The notes under the pieces: model-generated
What the model was told of the DNA's origin: nothing
The model's database searches: none
The model's input: the letters and a program-made list of their open reading frames with translations, nothing else
Position numbers and translations under genes: made by a program
Assembly (NCBI RefSeq): GCF_040907265.1
Contig: NZ_JBFOHP010000002.1
Span: 2,318,501-2,382,500 of the forward strand
DNA: 64,000 nucleotides
Origin: Streptomyces sclerotialus
Lineage (GTDB): Bacteria > Actinomycetota > Actinomycetes > Streptomycetales > Streptomycetaceae
Direction: 5' to 3'
Shown: one piece after another, positions 17,378 through 25,780 of the stretch
How positions within the stretch are numbered: position 1 is the stretch's first letter
How the letters are laid out: every line of letters starts with the position of its first letter

Positions 17378-18659
17378 CCGGATCGTCGGTGGTGAGCGGG
17401 CCCGGCCGGAGCAGGAGCCACGCTCCGCAGAGCAGTGTGACGGCCTGAGCGCCGATCAGCAGCGCGTACCCGGGGCCGAAGCTGTGGCCGCCGCCGAGGG
17501 CGATGGCGGCTCCCATGGCGGTGGGCATGAAGGCGGAGACGAGGTTGCCGACGCCGTTGACCACTCCGTAGGCGCTGCCGACCGTGCCGGCCGGTGCATG
17601 GCGCTGCACGAGGGTGGGGATGGCCGGGCCTTGCAGGCCCCAGAAGCCGCCTGCCAGGACGAGTCCGGTGGCGGCGAGCCAGGCGGCGTCCGCGGTGATG
17701 ACGAGCAGGACGCAGCTTCCGGTGCCGAGCGCGCCGGCGACGAACAGCAGGGGCAGTCTGCGGGCGGACAGCTTGTCGATGAGGTGGCCGCCGAGGAAGC
17801 CGGAGGCCAGGCTCGTCAGGAAGGGCAGCGCGGAGACGGCGCCCATCTGTCCGAGGGAGAAATGGCGTTCCTGGAGGAGGTACGCCGGCAGCCAGGAGCT
17901 GCTTCCCCACAGGTAGGCGAGGGTGGCGATCTCGATGAGGAGGATGCAGCCGAGGCGCGGGGTACGCAGGGCTTCCCGGAGGGTGGCCGCGACGCCGCGG
18001 CGCGCTCCGGTAGGAGCGTGCGCCTGCCCGGTCCGTCCCTCCCCCGCGCGATGCCGTCCCCGTATGAACAGCGCGATGAGCGGGAGCCCGACCGCCGCAT
18101 TGAGCAGTGCCAGCAGCACGAAGGACGTGTGCCAGTCGTAGCGGTGGACGAGGTAGGTGATCAGCGGCAGTCCCACGGCGGTGCCCAGGGAGACGCCCAT
18201 GGAGCTGACCGCGTTGGGCCGGCCCACCTCGTGGGGCGCGAAGTGCTCCTTGACGTACATCGTCTTGAGCGAGAACAGCGGCCCTTCGGACGCGCCCAGG
18301 AGGAAGCGTACGGCGACGAACATGAGGGCGCCGAGCGCGTACGGGGAGAGCAGGGTGAGCACGGCCCACAGGCCGACGCTCACCAGGAGGCCGCGCCGTG
18401 CCCCGAGGGCGGCTTCGTACAGCGGCGTGAGGAAGAAGGCGGCGAGTCCGTACCCGATGAGGAAGACGGTCATCAGGGCGCCCTGGAGGACGCGGTCGCC
18501 GGTCATGCCGAAGTGGTCGGTGAAGGCCCGGTCGGTGATCAGTACGGAGACGTTGACCCGGTCGATGTAGGAGATCAGGACGACGGCGAGGAGGCTGAGG
18601 ACGCCTGCCCACCGCCGCGGGGAGACCGGGGCGGTGGGCGGTGCGGCGGGCGGCGTCAC
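17331..18659 (-). CDS. MFS transporter
   Basis: This is a 12-helix major facilitator protein (442 aa) of the anion:cation symporter or aromatic-acid type. It shows LLAVVLISYIDRVNVSVLI in helix 1 and the loop 2-3 signature region after the next helices. It probably imports or exports an aromatic substrate or product of the adjacent pathway. I chose GTG 18659, four bases after the Rieske gene stop, rather than longer upstream starts inside that gene, because the upstream residues are Pro/Arg-rich out-of-frame sequence. It is the last gene of the minus-strand catabolic set and overlaps marR tail to tail. Confidence 0.87.
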   Translation of the reverse strand: MTPPAAPPTAPVSPRRWAGVLSLLAVVLISYIDRVNVSVLITDRAFTDHFGMTGDRVLQGALMTVFLIGYGLAAFFLTPLYEAALGARRGLLVSVGLWAVLTLLSPYALGALMFVAVRFLLGASEGPLFSLKTMYVKEHFAPHEVGRPNAVSSMGVSLGTAVGLPLITYLVHRYDWHTSFVLLALLNAAVGLPLIALFIRGRHRAGEGRTGQAHAPTGARRGVAATLREALRTPRLGCILLIEIATLAYLWGSSSWLPAYLLQERHFSLGQMGAVSALPFLTSLASGFLGGHLIDKLSARRLPLLFVAGALGTGSCVLLVITADAAWLAATGLVLAGGFWGLQGPAIPTLVQRHAPAGTVGSAYGVVNGVGNLVSAFMPTAMGAAIALGGGHSFGPGYALLIGAQAVTLLCGAWLLLRPGPLTTDDPVTPRRTTPAPPHPTP

Positions 18660-18663
18660 TGCG

Positions 18664-19734
18664 TCAGACGCCGGCGGGGGCGGTCGCGGCGGCCGGCTCC
18701 GGGGAGGCGAGCGCGGCGGCCTGCTGCTCGGCCGCGGCCCGGTAGAGGCGGCGCAGCCGTACGACACCGAGGTCGTGCTGGTAGAGGTTCTCGGCCTGGT
18801 CCGCGTCGTGCGGCATGGCCTCCAGCATGACGCGGTCCTGTTCGAGGACTTCCCAGTGCCGCTTCTCGATGAGGGTGCGGTACAGGAAGCGCCAGGTGTC
18901 GCGCTGCCATCCTTCGACGTTGCGGTAGCGCCAGAAGAAGACGCCGCTGCGGTGCGCGTCCACGGGGCAGATCATGCCGACGATCCCGAAGGGGCCGCCG
19001 GGGCCCGCGGACGGCGGGTACGGGATGGACAGGTCGACCCAGTCGACTCCGGTGCGGCACAGCTCCACCCAGTCGAAGTTGACGCCGCGCTGGTCGGTCT
19101 TCTCGAAGAAGTAACCGCGGTCGGTCTCCCGGATGCGGAACTTCGCGGTGGTGTCACCGTCGAACATCGTGTGCGACTCGTGGTGCAGGAACTGTCCGTG
19201 CATCGGGTCGAGGAGGTTCTCCATGCCGAACCGCCAGGGCACGTTCCACTCCGCGTAGCAGAGGATGGCCTCGGTGCCGGGGTCGGTGAGCGGTTCGGGG
19301 AGGGTGAGTTCGCACGGCTCCGGGTGCTGCTCGTCGCCGAAGTAGGCGAGGATCGCGCCGCCGATCTCGCGTACGGGGAGGCTGGTGACGAGCTTCTTGC
19401 CCTCCAGGTTGCAGCCGGGCAGGCCGGGCACGGAGGAGACGGTGCCGTCGCCCTCGACCTCCACGCCGTGGTACCAGCAGGCCACGCGGTCCCCGAGGTG
19501 CTTGCCGAGGGAGAGCCGGGCGCCCCGGTGGGGGCAGCGGTCGGCGAGCATGTGGAGGGTGCTGTCGCCGCGGCGGAAGAGGAGCCAGTCCTCGCCCAGG
19601 GCGGTGACCTTGCGCATGCCTCCGGGGGCGACGAAGTGGGAGGGCACCACGGGGTGCCACTGGTTGCGCAGCCCGGTGGCGTAGATGTGGTCCGCGGTGG
19701 CGGTGTGTCCGGTGGTGGGGTGGGTGAGGGTCAT
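18664..19734 (-). CDS. Rieske non-haem iron oxygenase, alpha subunit
   Basis: This is the terminal oxygenase of an aromatic ring-hydroxylating or O-demethylating system (356 aa, single-component alpha-only type like vanillate demethylase or phthalate dioxygenase). The Rieske cluster ligands are C67 and H69 in RCPHRGA, then C86 and H89 in CWYHG. The mononuclear iron site is in NLLDPMHGQFLHHE. ATG 19734 lies one base after the TGA of the preceding small gene. Electrons would come from the reductase encoded just upstream. The substrate cannot be read from sequence. Confidence 0.9.
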   Translation of the reverse strand: MTLTHPTTGHTATADHIYATGLRNQWHPVVPSHFVAPGGMRKVTALGEDWLLFRRGDSTLHMLADRCPHRGARLSLGKHLGDRVACWYHGVEVEGDGTVSSVPGLPGCNLEGKKLVTSLPVREIGGAILAYFGDEQHPEPCELTLPEPLTDPGTEAILCYAEWNVPWRFGMENLLDPMHGQFLHHESHTMFDGDTTAKFRIRETDRGYFFEKTDQRGVNFDWVELCRTGVDWVDLSIPYPPSAGPGGPFGIVGMICPVDAHRSGVFFWRYRNVEGWQRDTWRFLYRTLIEKRHWEVLEQDRVMLEAMPHDADQAENLYQHDLGVVRLRRLYRAAAEQQAAALASPEPAAATAPAGV

Positions 19735-19735
19735 G

Positions 19736-19957
19736 TCAGGCTCCCAGACGGTGCATCTCGGCGCGGAAGGTGTCCTCGGTCCAGGGGGTGCCGTTGGGGG
19801 CGTGCACCTGGCGGGCGTTGAGGCCACGGATGACGTCGGCCAGCTCGTGGCCCTCCTTGGTGAAGACCTCTTCGAGGGTTGCGGCGAGCTTGTACTCGTA
19901 AGGCGTGGGCTCGTGCGTACGGGACTGGTGGACGTCCAGGTACGGCCAGGGGGTCAT
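19736..19957 (-). CDS. Small recombinase-like helix-turn-helix protein in the oxygenase operon
   Basis: This is a 73-residue protein whose second half (ELADVIRGLNARQVHAPNG, then TPWTEDTFRAEMHRLG) matches the pattern of the DNA-binding helix-turn-helix at the C-terminus of large serine recombinases, but no catalytic domain is present. The first part (WPYLDVHQSRTHEPTPYEYK) is unlike that family. It lies between the reductase and Rieske genes with tight spacing, so it is part of the operon. I do not know its job. It could be a small accessory subunit that only resembles an HTH, or a local regulator. Confidence 0.75.
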   Translation of the reverse strand: MTPWPYLDVHQSRTHEPTPYEYKLAATLEEVFTKEGHELADVIRGLNARQVHAPNGTPWTEDTFRAEMHRLGA

Positions 19958-19994
19958 CGGTGCCTCCAGGGTTCACAAGGCGGGCGGGGGTGGC

Positions 19995-20987
19995 TTACAG
20001 GTCGAGGACGAGGCGGTCGGAGGCACAGCGCGAGACGCAGATCATCATGGTCGCGTTCGCCGCGTGCTCGGCCTCGCTGAGGAGGAAGTCGCGGTGGTCG
20101 GGGACGCCTTCGAGGACGCGGGTCTCGCAGCTGCCGCAGATGCCGTCCCGGCAGGAGTTCTCGGCTCGCACACCGGCGGCCTCGGCGGCTTCGAGGATCG
20201 AGGTGTCGGCGCCGACGCTGAGTGTCACTCCGGAGCGGCGGCACTCGACTTCGAAGGCGCTGTCGTCTCCGCCGCGCTCCACGGTGGGCGCGGCGAACCG
20301 CTCCACCCGGAGCTGCGCCGCGGGGCAGCGTGCCTCGACGGCGGCGAGCAGGGGCTCCGGGCCGCAGCAGTACACGAGGGTGTGCTCGTCGAGGCCGGTC
20401 AGGGCGGCGTCGAGGTCGATGTGGCCGTGCTCGTCCTGGGGGTGGAGGACGAGTTCGCCGGTCCCCTGGGCGGCGAGGTCGGCGAGTTCGCCGCCGAAGG
20501 CCATCGAGGCGCGGGTGCGGCCCCCGTGGACGAGCCGCCACGGCACACCCCTGCGGGTGGCCTCGCGGGCCATGGCCAGCAGCGGGGTGATGCCGATGCC
20601 GCCGGCGATGAACAGGTACGCGGGCGCGTCGGTGAGCGCGAAGTGGTCGCGGGGCCCGACGACGGTGACGGTCTGACCGGGGCGCAGCTTCTGGTGGACG
20701 AAGCGGGAACCTCCGCGGGAAGCCGGTTCGTTGAGGACACCGAGGCGGTAACGGGCGGTGTCGTGCGGGTCGCCGCACAGGGAGTACTGCCGGGTGAGAC
20801 CGCCGACGTGCAGGTCGAGGTGGGCGCCGGGCTGCCAGCCGGGCAGGGGCTTGCCGTCGGGGTGGACGAGGTCGACGGAGAGGACACCGTCGGCTTCCCA
20901 GGTCATGCGGTGGACGAGCAGGTCGAGGCGGGACTCGCCGGCCGTGGCCTGGTCAGGGGTGCCCGACTGCGGGTCGTTGCTGGTCAT
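19995..20987 (-). CDS. Phthalate dioxygenase reductase / VanB-type flavin and 2Fe-2S reductase
   Basis: This 330-residue electron-transfer partner moves electrons from NAD(P)H through flavin to a plant-type 2Fe-2S cluster and on to the Rieske oxygenase. Order of domains: flavin-binding barrel (RQYSLCGDPHD), nucleotide-binding domain (LFIAGGIGITPLLAM), then a C-terminal ferredoxin with CRDGICGSC and the final cysteine in MICVSRC. This arrangement is that of the phthalate dioxygenase reductase and VanB families. It is 37 bases upstream of the small HTH gene and 13 bases after the ThDP gene. Confidence 0.92.
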   Translation of the reverse strand: MTSNDPQSGTPDQATAGESRLDLLVHRMTWEADGVLSVDLVHPDGKPLPGWQPGAHLDLHVGGLTRQYSLCGDPHDTARYRLGVLNEPASRGGSRFVHQKLRPGQTVTVVGPRDHFALTDAPAYLFIAGGIGITPLLAMAREATRRGVPWRLVHGGRTRASMAFGGELADLAAQGTGELVLHPQDEHGHIDLDAALTGLDEHTLVYCCGPEPLLAAVEARCPAAQLRVERFAAPTVERGGDDSAFEVECRRSGVTLSVGADTSILEAAEAAGVRAENSCRDGICGSCETRVLEGVPDHRDFLLSEAEHAANATMMICVSRCASDRLVLDL

Positions 20988-21000
20988 GGCGTCGGCCTCC

Positions 21001-22689
21001 TCACGCGGTGGGGATCTTGACGGGTGGGGTGAAGGGGTTCTTCATCGGGCCGAGCGCGGCCAGGTCGACCTCGACGAGGACGGGGCCTCCGGAGGCGATG
21101 GCCTCGGTGAGGACGGGTGCCGCGTCACCCTCGGTGGCGATGCGGGCGTACGGCAGTCCGCAGGCGCGGGCCAGGAGGGCGAAGTCGGGGGTGGTGAGGT
21201 CGACTCCGGAGCGGCGTTCGCTGTAGCGGTCCTGCATGTTGCGGAGCACTCCGTAGCCGCCGTCGTTGAAGACGACGAGGATGAGGGCGGGGCGCTCCTG
21301 GGCGAGGGTGAGGAGTTCCCCCAGGTGCACGGCGAGGCCGCCGTCGCCGGCCATGACGACGGTGGGTTCGCCGGGCCGTCCGAGGGCCGCGCCGATACCC
21401 ATGCCGAGGCCCTGTCCGATGCCGCCGCCGCGCGGGAAGACGTTGTCGCGCGGGTCGTAGATCTCCAGCAGGCGGTTGCCCCAGCTGCTGGAGGGGATGG
21501 TCACGTCGCGGGCGACGACGGCGCGGCGGGGCAGGGCGGCGCGCAGTGCGTCGCAGACGGCGGCCTGCGGCCCGATGGCGTCGTGCAGGGCGGCACGGAC
21601 CTCTTCGCGTACGGTGGCGACGCGGGCGGTCCAGGAGGGCTCCGCGGTGCCGCTCACGGACTCGGCGCCGCCGGTCGCGGTGCCGTCGCCCGAAGCCGGG
21701 CGCGCGCCGGGCAGGCGGGCGAGCAGCGCGCCGAGTACGGCGTCGGCGTCGCCCTGCAGGGCGTGCCGTGCCGGGTAGACGCGTCCCAGCGCCGCGGCGT
21801 CGGCATCGATCTGGATGTGTGCCTCGGGCAGGGCGAGCGAGTAGTCACCCGTCTCGTTGGAGCGGAAGTGCGTTCCGACGGTGAGCAGGACGTCGGCGTC
21901 GGTGAGTAGCGCCCGGCCTGCCGGTGTGGTGGCGAAGTTGCCGATGACCTGCGGATGGTCCTCGGGCACGGCGCCGCGGCCGGAGTTGGAGGTGAGCAGT
22001 CCGGCGCCGGTGCGCGCCAGCAGTTCGGCGAGCCGGTCCCCGGCTCCGCAGGCCCCTCCCCCGGCCCAGATCAGGGGCCGCCGGGCGGCGGCGAGCAGAC
22101 GTGCGGCGGCGTCGAGCGCGGCCTCGTCCGGGTGGGGCGTCTCCTCGGCCGTACCGGGGGCGTGCGCGTCCTGCTGCGCCGCGTACTGGAGGTCGATCGG
22201 CCACTCCACGCTCGCGGGGCCGCCCGGGGCGCGCAGGGCGGCGCGCGCCGCCTCTCGGAGGATGCGTCCCGCGGCATCAGTGGAGGGCACGGTCGCGGCG
22301 TACGTGGAGACCGCCCGCAACATGCCGAGCTGGTCCTTGGTCTCGTGGATGAAGCCGCGCCCGCTGCCCAGGTACTGGCTCTCGACCTGCCCCGTGACGT
22401 GCAGGACGCCGGTACCGGCACTGAGCGCTTCGATGAGTGAGCCGGCGGCGTTGCCCGCGCCGGTTCCGGTGGAGGTGAGGGCGCAGCCCAGGGAGCCGCG
22501 TGCGCGGCCGTAGGCGTCGGCGGCGTTCACGGCGGTGGCTTCGTGGCGTACGGGGACGAAGCGCAGTTCACGGTCGACGGCTTCGACGAGCGGCAGGTTG
22601 TGGACGCTGACGATGCCGAAGACGGTGTCGATGCCGAGTTCGCGCAGGACGGCGACGAGGAGGTCGCCTCCGGTGGGATGGTCCGTCAT
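21001..22689 (-). CDS. Thiamine diphosphate-dependent enzyme (acetolactate synthase / 2-oxo acid decarboxylase superfamily)
   Basis: This is a 562-residue ThDP enzyme with the catalytic glutamate in RHEATAVNAADAYGRA, a central domain, and the ThDP-Mg motif beginning MAGDGGLAVHLGEL and closing at VVFNDGGYGVL. The family includes acetolactate synthases, benzoylformate decarboxylase, benzaldehyde lyase and 5-guanidino-2-oxopentanoate decarboxylase. No FAD-binding acetolactate-synthase partner (IlvN-like subunit) is nearby, so a catabolic carboligase, lyase or decarboxylase is more likely than valine synthesis. It is 9 bases from the upstream SDR gene and clearly co-transcribed. The substrate is unknown. 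Confidence 0.87.
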   Translation of the reverse strand: MTDHPTGGDLLVAVLRELGIDTVFGIVSVHNLPLVEAVDRELRFVPVRHEATAVNAADAYGRARGSLGCALTSTGTGAGNAAGSLIEALSAGTGVLHVTGQVESQYLGSGRGFIHETKDQLGMLRAVSTYAATVPSTDAAGRILREAARAALRAPGGPASVEWPIDLQYAAQQDAHAPGTAEETPHPDEAALDAAARLLAAARRPLIWAGGGACGAGDRLAELLARTGAGLLTSNSGRGAVPEDHPQVIGNFATTPAGRALLTDADVLLTVGTHFRSNETGDYSLALPEAHIQIDADAAALGRVYPARHALQGDADAVLGALLARLPGARPASGDGTATGGAESVSGTAEPSWTARVATVREEVRAALHDAIGPQAAVCDALRAALPRRAVVARDVTIPSSSWGNRLLEIYDPRDNVFPRGGGIGQGLGMGIGAALGRPGEPTVVMAGDGGLAVHLGELLTLAQERPALILVVFNDGGYGVLRNMQDRYSERRSGVDLTTPDFALLARACGLPYARIATEGDAAPVLTEAIASGGPVLVEVDLAALGPMKNPFTPPVKIPTA

Positions 22690-22698
22690 GGAGGCTCC

Positions 22699-23487
22699 TC
22701 AGAGGATGCCGCGGCCGACTCCGCCGCAGACGTCGATGCTGGTTCCGGTGATGTAGGAGGCGCGCGGGGAGAGGAGGGCCAGGACCGCGTAGGCGACTTC
22801 CTCGGCGCGGCCGAGGCGGCCGAGGGCGATGCCACGGTCGGCTGCCAGTTCGGCCTGCCACTCCTCGTAGATGAGTCCGCTGCCGGCGGTGGCGTGCCGA
22901 CGCGTCCACTGCCCGGTGTCGATCAGGCCGAGGCACACGGAGTTGACGCGGATCCCGTCGGGAGCGAGTTCCCGGGCGAGGTTGGCGGAGAGGTTGAGGA
23001 TGCCGGCGCGGGCGGCGCTGGTGGTGATGAGGCGGGGTTCGGGCTGTTTGGCGAGTACGGCGTTGATGTTGACGATGACGGCGGCGTCGGAGGCGCGCAG
23101 ATGCGGGAGGGCGGCGTGCAGCGGATTGAGTACGCCGGCGAACTTCAGCTCCAGCTCGTCGCGCCAGTCCTCCTCGGTGGTCTCCGCGAGCCGCTTCATG
23201 CGCGACTGTCCGGCGTTGTTGACCAGACCGTCCAGGCCGCCGAAGTGGTCCGCGGTACGGGCGGCGAAGTCACGTACCGCGGCGGCGTCCCGTACGTCGC
23301 AGACGCCGGTCAGCAGCCGGTCGGCGGCCGCTCCGAGACGGGCCGCGGCCTTGTCGAGGCGGTCGGCGTCGCGGCCGCAGGTGGCGACGCGTGCCCCTTC
23401 GTCGAGCAGGGCGCGGACCGTGGCCAGGCCGACGCCCGAGCTGCCGCCGGTGACCAGTACGGTGCGGTCGGCGAGGCCCAGGTCCAT
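22699..23487 (-). CDS. SDR-family protein lacking the canonical catalytic Ser-Tyr-Lys
   Basis: This is a 262-residue short-chain dehydrogenase fold. The nucleotide site TGGSSGVG (13-20) and the NNAG motif (90-93) are intact. The catalytic positions are altered: where the family has YxxxK, this protein has T156-SAA-R160, and the catalytic Ser position is occupied by N142. It may bind NAD(P)(H) without usual reductase chemistry, or use other residues. ATG 23487 has AAGGAAA upstream. It lies 97 bases after the second SDR gene and 9 bases before the ThDP gene. Confidence 0.85.
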   Translation of the reverse strand: MDLGLADRTVLVTGGSSGVGLATVRALLDEGARVATCGRDADRLDKAAARLGAAADRLLTGVCDVRDAAAVRDFAARTADHFGGLDGLVNNAGQSRMKRLAETTEEDWRDELELKFAGVLNPLHAALPHLRASDAAVIVNINAVLAKQPEPRLITTSAARAGILNLSANLARELAPDGIRVNSVCLGLIDTGQWTRRHATAGSGLIYEEWQAELAADRGIALGRLGRAEEVAYAVLALLSPRASYITGTSIDVCGGVGRGIL

Positions 23488-23584
23488 GGGGATTTCCTTC
23501 GGTGTGGTGATCGGTACGGAGAGCCCGGCACGAGGTCTTCGGTGGCGCCGGGCGAGCCGGTGCGCTTCGGTCCGGCCGGGGTGA

Positions 23585-24322
23585 TCAGTGCATGGTGAAG
23601 CCGCCGTTGACGGCGATCACCTGTCCCGTGAGGTAGCGGGACTCCTCGCCCAGGAGGAAGGAGACGATCCCCGTGAGGTCGTCCGGCTGCTGCGCCCGGG
23701 AGATGGCCCGGTTGAGCCGGTAGAGCTCATGGCGCTCGGCGGGCACGTTCTCGGTCGCCTCGCACTCGGTGATGCCGGGCGCGACGGCGTTGACGGTGAT
23801 GCCGCGGTCACCCAGCTCCCGTGCCATGGCCCGGGTGAGGGCGATGACGGCCCCCTTGGAGGCGATGTAGTGGGCCAGTCGCGGCGAGCCGTACAGCGCG
23901 GCGTCGGACGCCAGGTTGACGATCCGGCCGCTGCCCGCGGCGAGCAACTGGGGCAGCAGGGCACGGGCGACGAGCCAGGGCCCGCGGGCATTGACCGTCA
24001 TGATGCGGTCCCACGCCTCGATGCCGATGTCCTGGAACTCCTTGCCGCCGACGCCGTTGGCGAGGCCGGCGTTGTTGACCAGGCCGTGCAGCGGCCCCAG
24101 CCGGGCCACCTGCTCCGCCATCGCGTCGACCGACACCGGGTCGGCGACGTCGCAGGGGACGAAGTGGGCGTCCCGGCCCTCGGCCCGCAGGTCGTCGGCC
24201 ACCCGCTTGCCGCGCTCGGCGTCGAGTTCGGCGAGTACGACGCGGTGCCCGTCCGCCGCGGCCCGGCGGGCCATGGCCTCCCCCAGGCCACGGCCGGCGC
24301 CGGTGATGACGACGGTGCGCAT
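23585..24322 (-). CDS. SDR-family NAD(P)-dependent oxidoreductase
   Basis: This is a 245-residue classical SDR with ITGAGRGLG for the cofactor, NNAG, catalytic serine in IVNLASDAALYG and YIASK as the Tyr/Lys motif, so it should be an active dehydrogenase or reductase, for example of a cis-diol or a hydroxy intermediate. Its start overlaps the cupin stop by one base (TGATG), so the two are translationally coupled. It is about the same length as the other SDR two positions along, but differs in catalytic residues. Confidence 0.9.
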   Translation of the reverse strand: MRTVVITGAGRGLGEAMARRAAADGHRVVLAELDAERGKRVADDLRAEGRDAHFVPCDVADPVSVDAMAEQVARLGPLHGLVNNAGLANGVGGKEFQDIGIEAWDRIMTVNARGPWLVARALLPQLLAAGSGRIVNLASDAALYGSPRLAHYIASKGAVIALTRAMARELGDRGITVNAVAPGITECEATENVPAERHELYRLNRAISRAQQPDDLTGIVSFLLGEESRYLTGQVIAVNGGFTMH

Positions 24323-24843
24323 CAGTCGCGGGTGACGCCGTGCATCGGCGAGTGCTCGGGGTAGGTGGGGATCTGCGGCTTCTGCGTACCGATGATCACG
24401 CAGAACAGGGCGTCGGTGTCACCCTCGTTCTTCAGGCTGCGCGCCACCCCCGCCGGGACCACGATCATGTCCCGGTAGCCGAGGGTGCGGTACTCCGCCT
24501 CGTCTTCGCCGCGGTGGATGCCGACCCTGACCTGGCCCTCCAGGACGAAGAACGCTTCTTCCACGTCGTGGTGGGTGTGCTCGGGGCCCTCCGCGCCGGG
24601 CGGCAGCAGCATGTTGGAGAAGGTGAAGCCGCCGGACGGCAGGATGCGGTTGTCGCCCTCGTGGTTGCCGGTGGCGCCGGAGCCGACGTACCGGATCTGG
24701 GCGCGGCGGTACTGGTCACCGGCCTTGGCCTGGAACGCCAGGGTGTCCCAGTCGGGCTCGCGGGAGTCCTTGGTGGCGATCAGGGAGTCGGTGTAACGGG
24801 CGAGGTCGCCGCCGTTGTCGTAGTCGGTGGTGGTGATGGGCAT
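24322..24843 (-). CDS. Cupin-domain protein
   Basis: This is a 173-residue single cupin. Motif 1 is HTHHDVEEAFFVLEGQVRVG and motif 2 lies near YRDMIVVPAGVARSLKN. The two histidines and the glutamate of motif 1 suggest a bound metal. Small cupins in aromatic pathways act as dioxygenases, isomerases or decarboxylases, or only bind a ligand; sequence does not decide. It is 49 bases downstream of the hydrolase gene and coupled to the following SDR gene. Confidence 0.85.
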   Translation of the reverse strand: MPITTTDYDNGGDLARYTDSLIATKDSREPDWDTLAFQAKAGDQYRRAQIRYVGSGATGNHEGDNRILPSGGFTFSNMLLPPGAEGPEHTHHDVEEAFFVLEGQVRVGIHRGEDEAEYRTLGYRDMIVVPAGVARSLKNEGDTDALFCVIIGTQKPQIPTYPEHSPMHGVTRD

Positions 24844-24892
24844 GGTGGTGCCGTCCTTTTGTCGTACGAATGGGCAGGGCTGTGGACAGTCC

Positions 24893-25780
24893 TCAACAGC
24901 CTTCGGCGATTCCTGCTGTGATTCGGAGGTGGGCGAGAACCCACGCGTCGAAGGCCTCGGGCTGTTCCTGGTTCGCGAGGTGACCGGCGTCTTTGACGAT
25001 CACGTACACGGAGGAATGGAGGTCTGCTGTGAGCATCTGGCTCGCTTCGATCCCGGTGACCCGGTCCCGGTCCCCGCACAGCACGAGCGTGGGCGCGGTG
25101 ACAGCGGAAAGATCGGCGATACGCAGGTCGGTGGCGGCCATGGACTCGGTGGCGTAGCGGTAGCCGGGCAGCCGCAGAGAACGGGCCATGGTCTCGGTGA
25201 CCCGCTGGACAAGAGCGTCGGGAGCGGCTTCGGAGACCAGCCGCGGACCACGCCGCTCGGCGAAGCGACGCGGCCCGAGCTCGGCCAGCTCACCGGCGCG
25301 GGCCCGCATCGCCTCGGCCTTCGCCGGATCGGTACCCGAGCCGGCACTGGAATCGGCGACGATCAGGGAGGAGACGAGTTCGGGGTGGCGAGCGGCGAGC
25401 CGCAACGCGATCACCCCACCCCAGGAGACACCGAGCACATGGGCGCGCCCACCACGCTGCCGGATGAGCGCAGCGGCGGTGTCAGCGAAATCGTCGAGCG
25501 TGAACGGGCCCGTCGGGTCGGCGGACTTGGCGTAACCCGGCGCGTCCCAGGCCACCACACGCACGTACCGGCTCAGTGTGGCGAGCTGCGGCGCGAATGC
25601 GGCGGAGGAGGAGCCGATCCCGTGCAGACACAGCAGCGCGGGACCGCTGTTCCCGGCTTCCTCCACGTGGAGCCCGGCGAGGTCATAGGGCGAAGACACA
25701 GGAGAGGAGAAAGGTGAGGAGGACGGAGAGGACGGAGAAGGCGGAGCAGAAGGGAGGTCGGCACGAGCGGAGGTGGTCAC
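24893..25780 (-). CDS. Alpha/beta-fold hydrolase (meta-cleavage product hydrolase-like)
   Basis: This 295-residue hydrolase has oxyanion region LLCLHGIGSSSAAF, nucleophile serine in GVSWGG, acid in CGDRDRVTG and histidine in DAGHLANQEQPEAF. This layout is that of C-C bond hydrolases acting on ring-cleavage products, which suits the extradiol-type dioxygenase encoded two genes upstream. I chose GTG 25780, overlapping the previous stop by 4 bases (GTGA). Its first 30 or so residues are a Ser/Pro run (PSPSSPSSSPFSSP) not expected in the family. Confidence 0.86.
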   Translation of the reverse strand: MTTSARADLPSAPPSPSSPSSSPFSSPVSSPYDLAGLHVEEAGNSGPALLCLHGIGSSSAAFAPQLATLSRYVRVVAWDAPGYAKSADPTGPFTLDDFADTAAALIRQRGGRAHVLGVSWGGVIALRLAARHPELVSSLIVADSSAGSGTDPAKAEAMRARAGELAELGPRRFAERRGPRLVSEAAPDALVQRVTETMARSLRLPGYRYATESMAATDLRIADLSAVTAPTLVLCGDRDRVTGIEASQMLTADLHSSVYVIVKDAGHLANQEQPEAFDAWVLAHLRITAGIAEGC

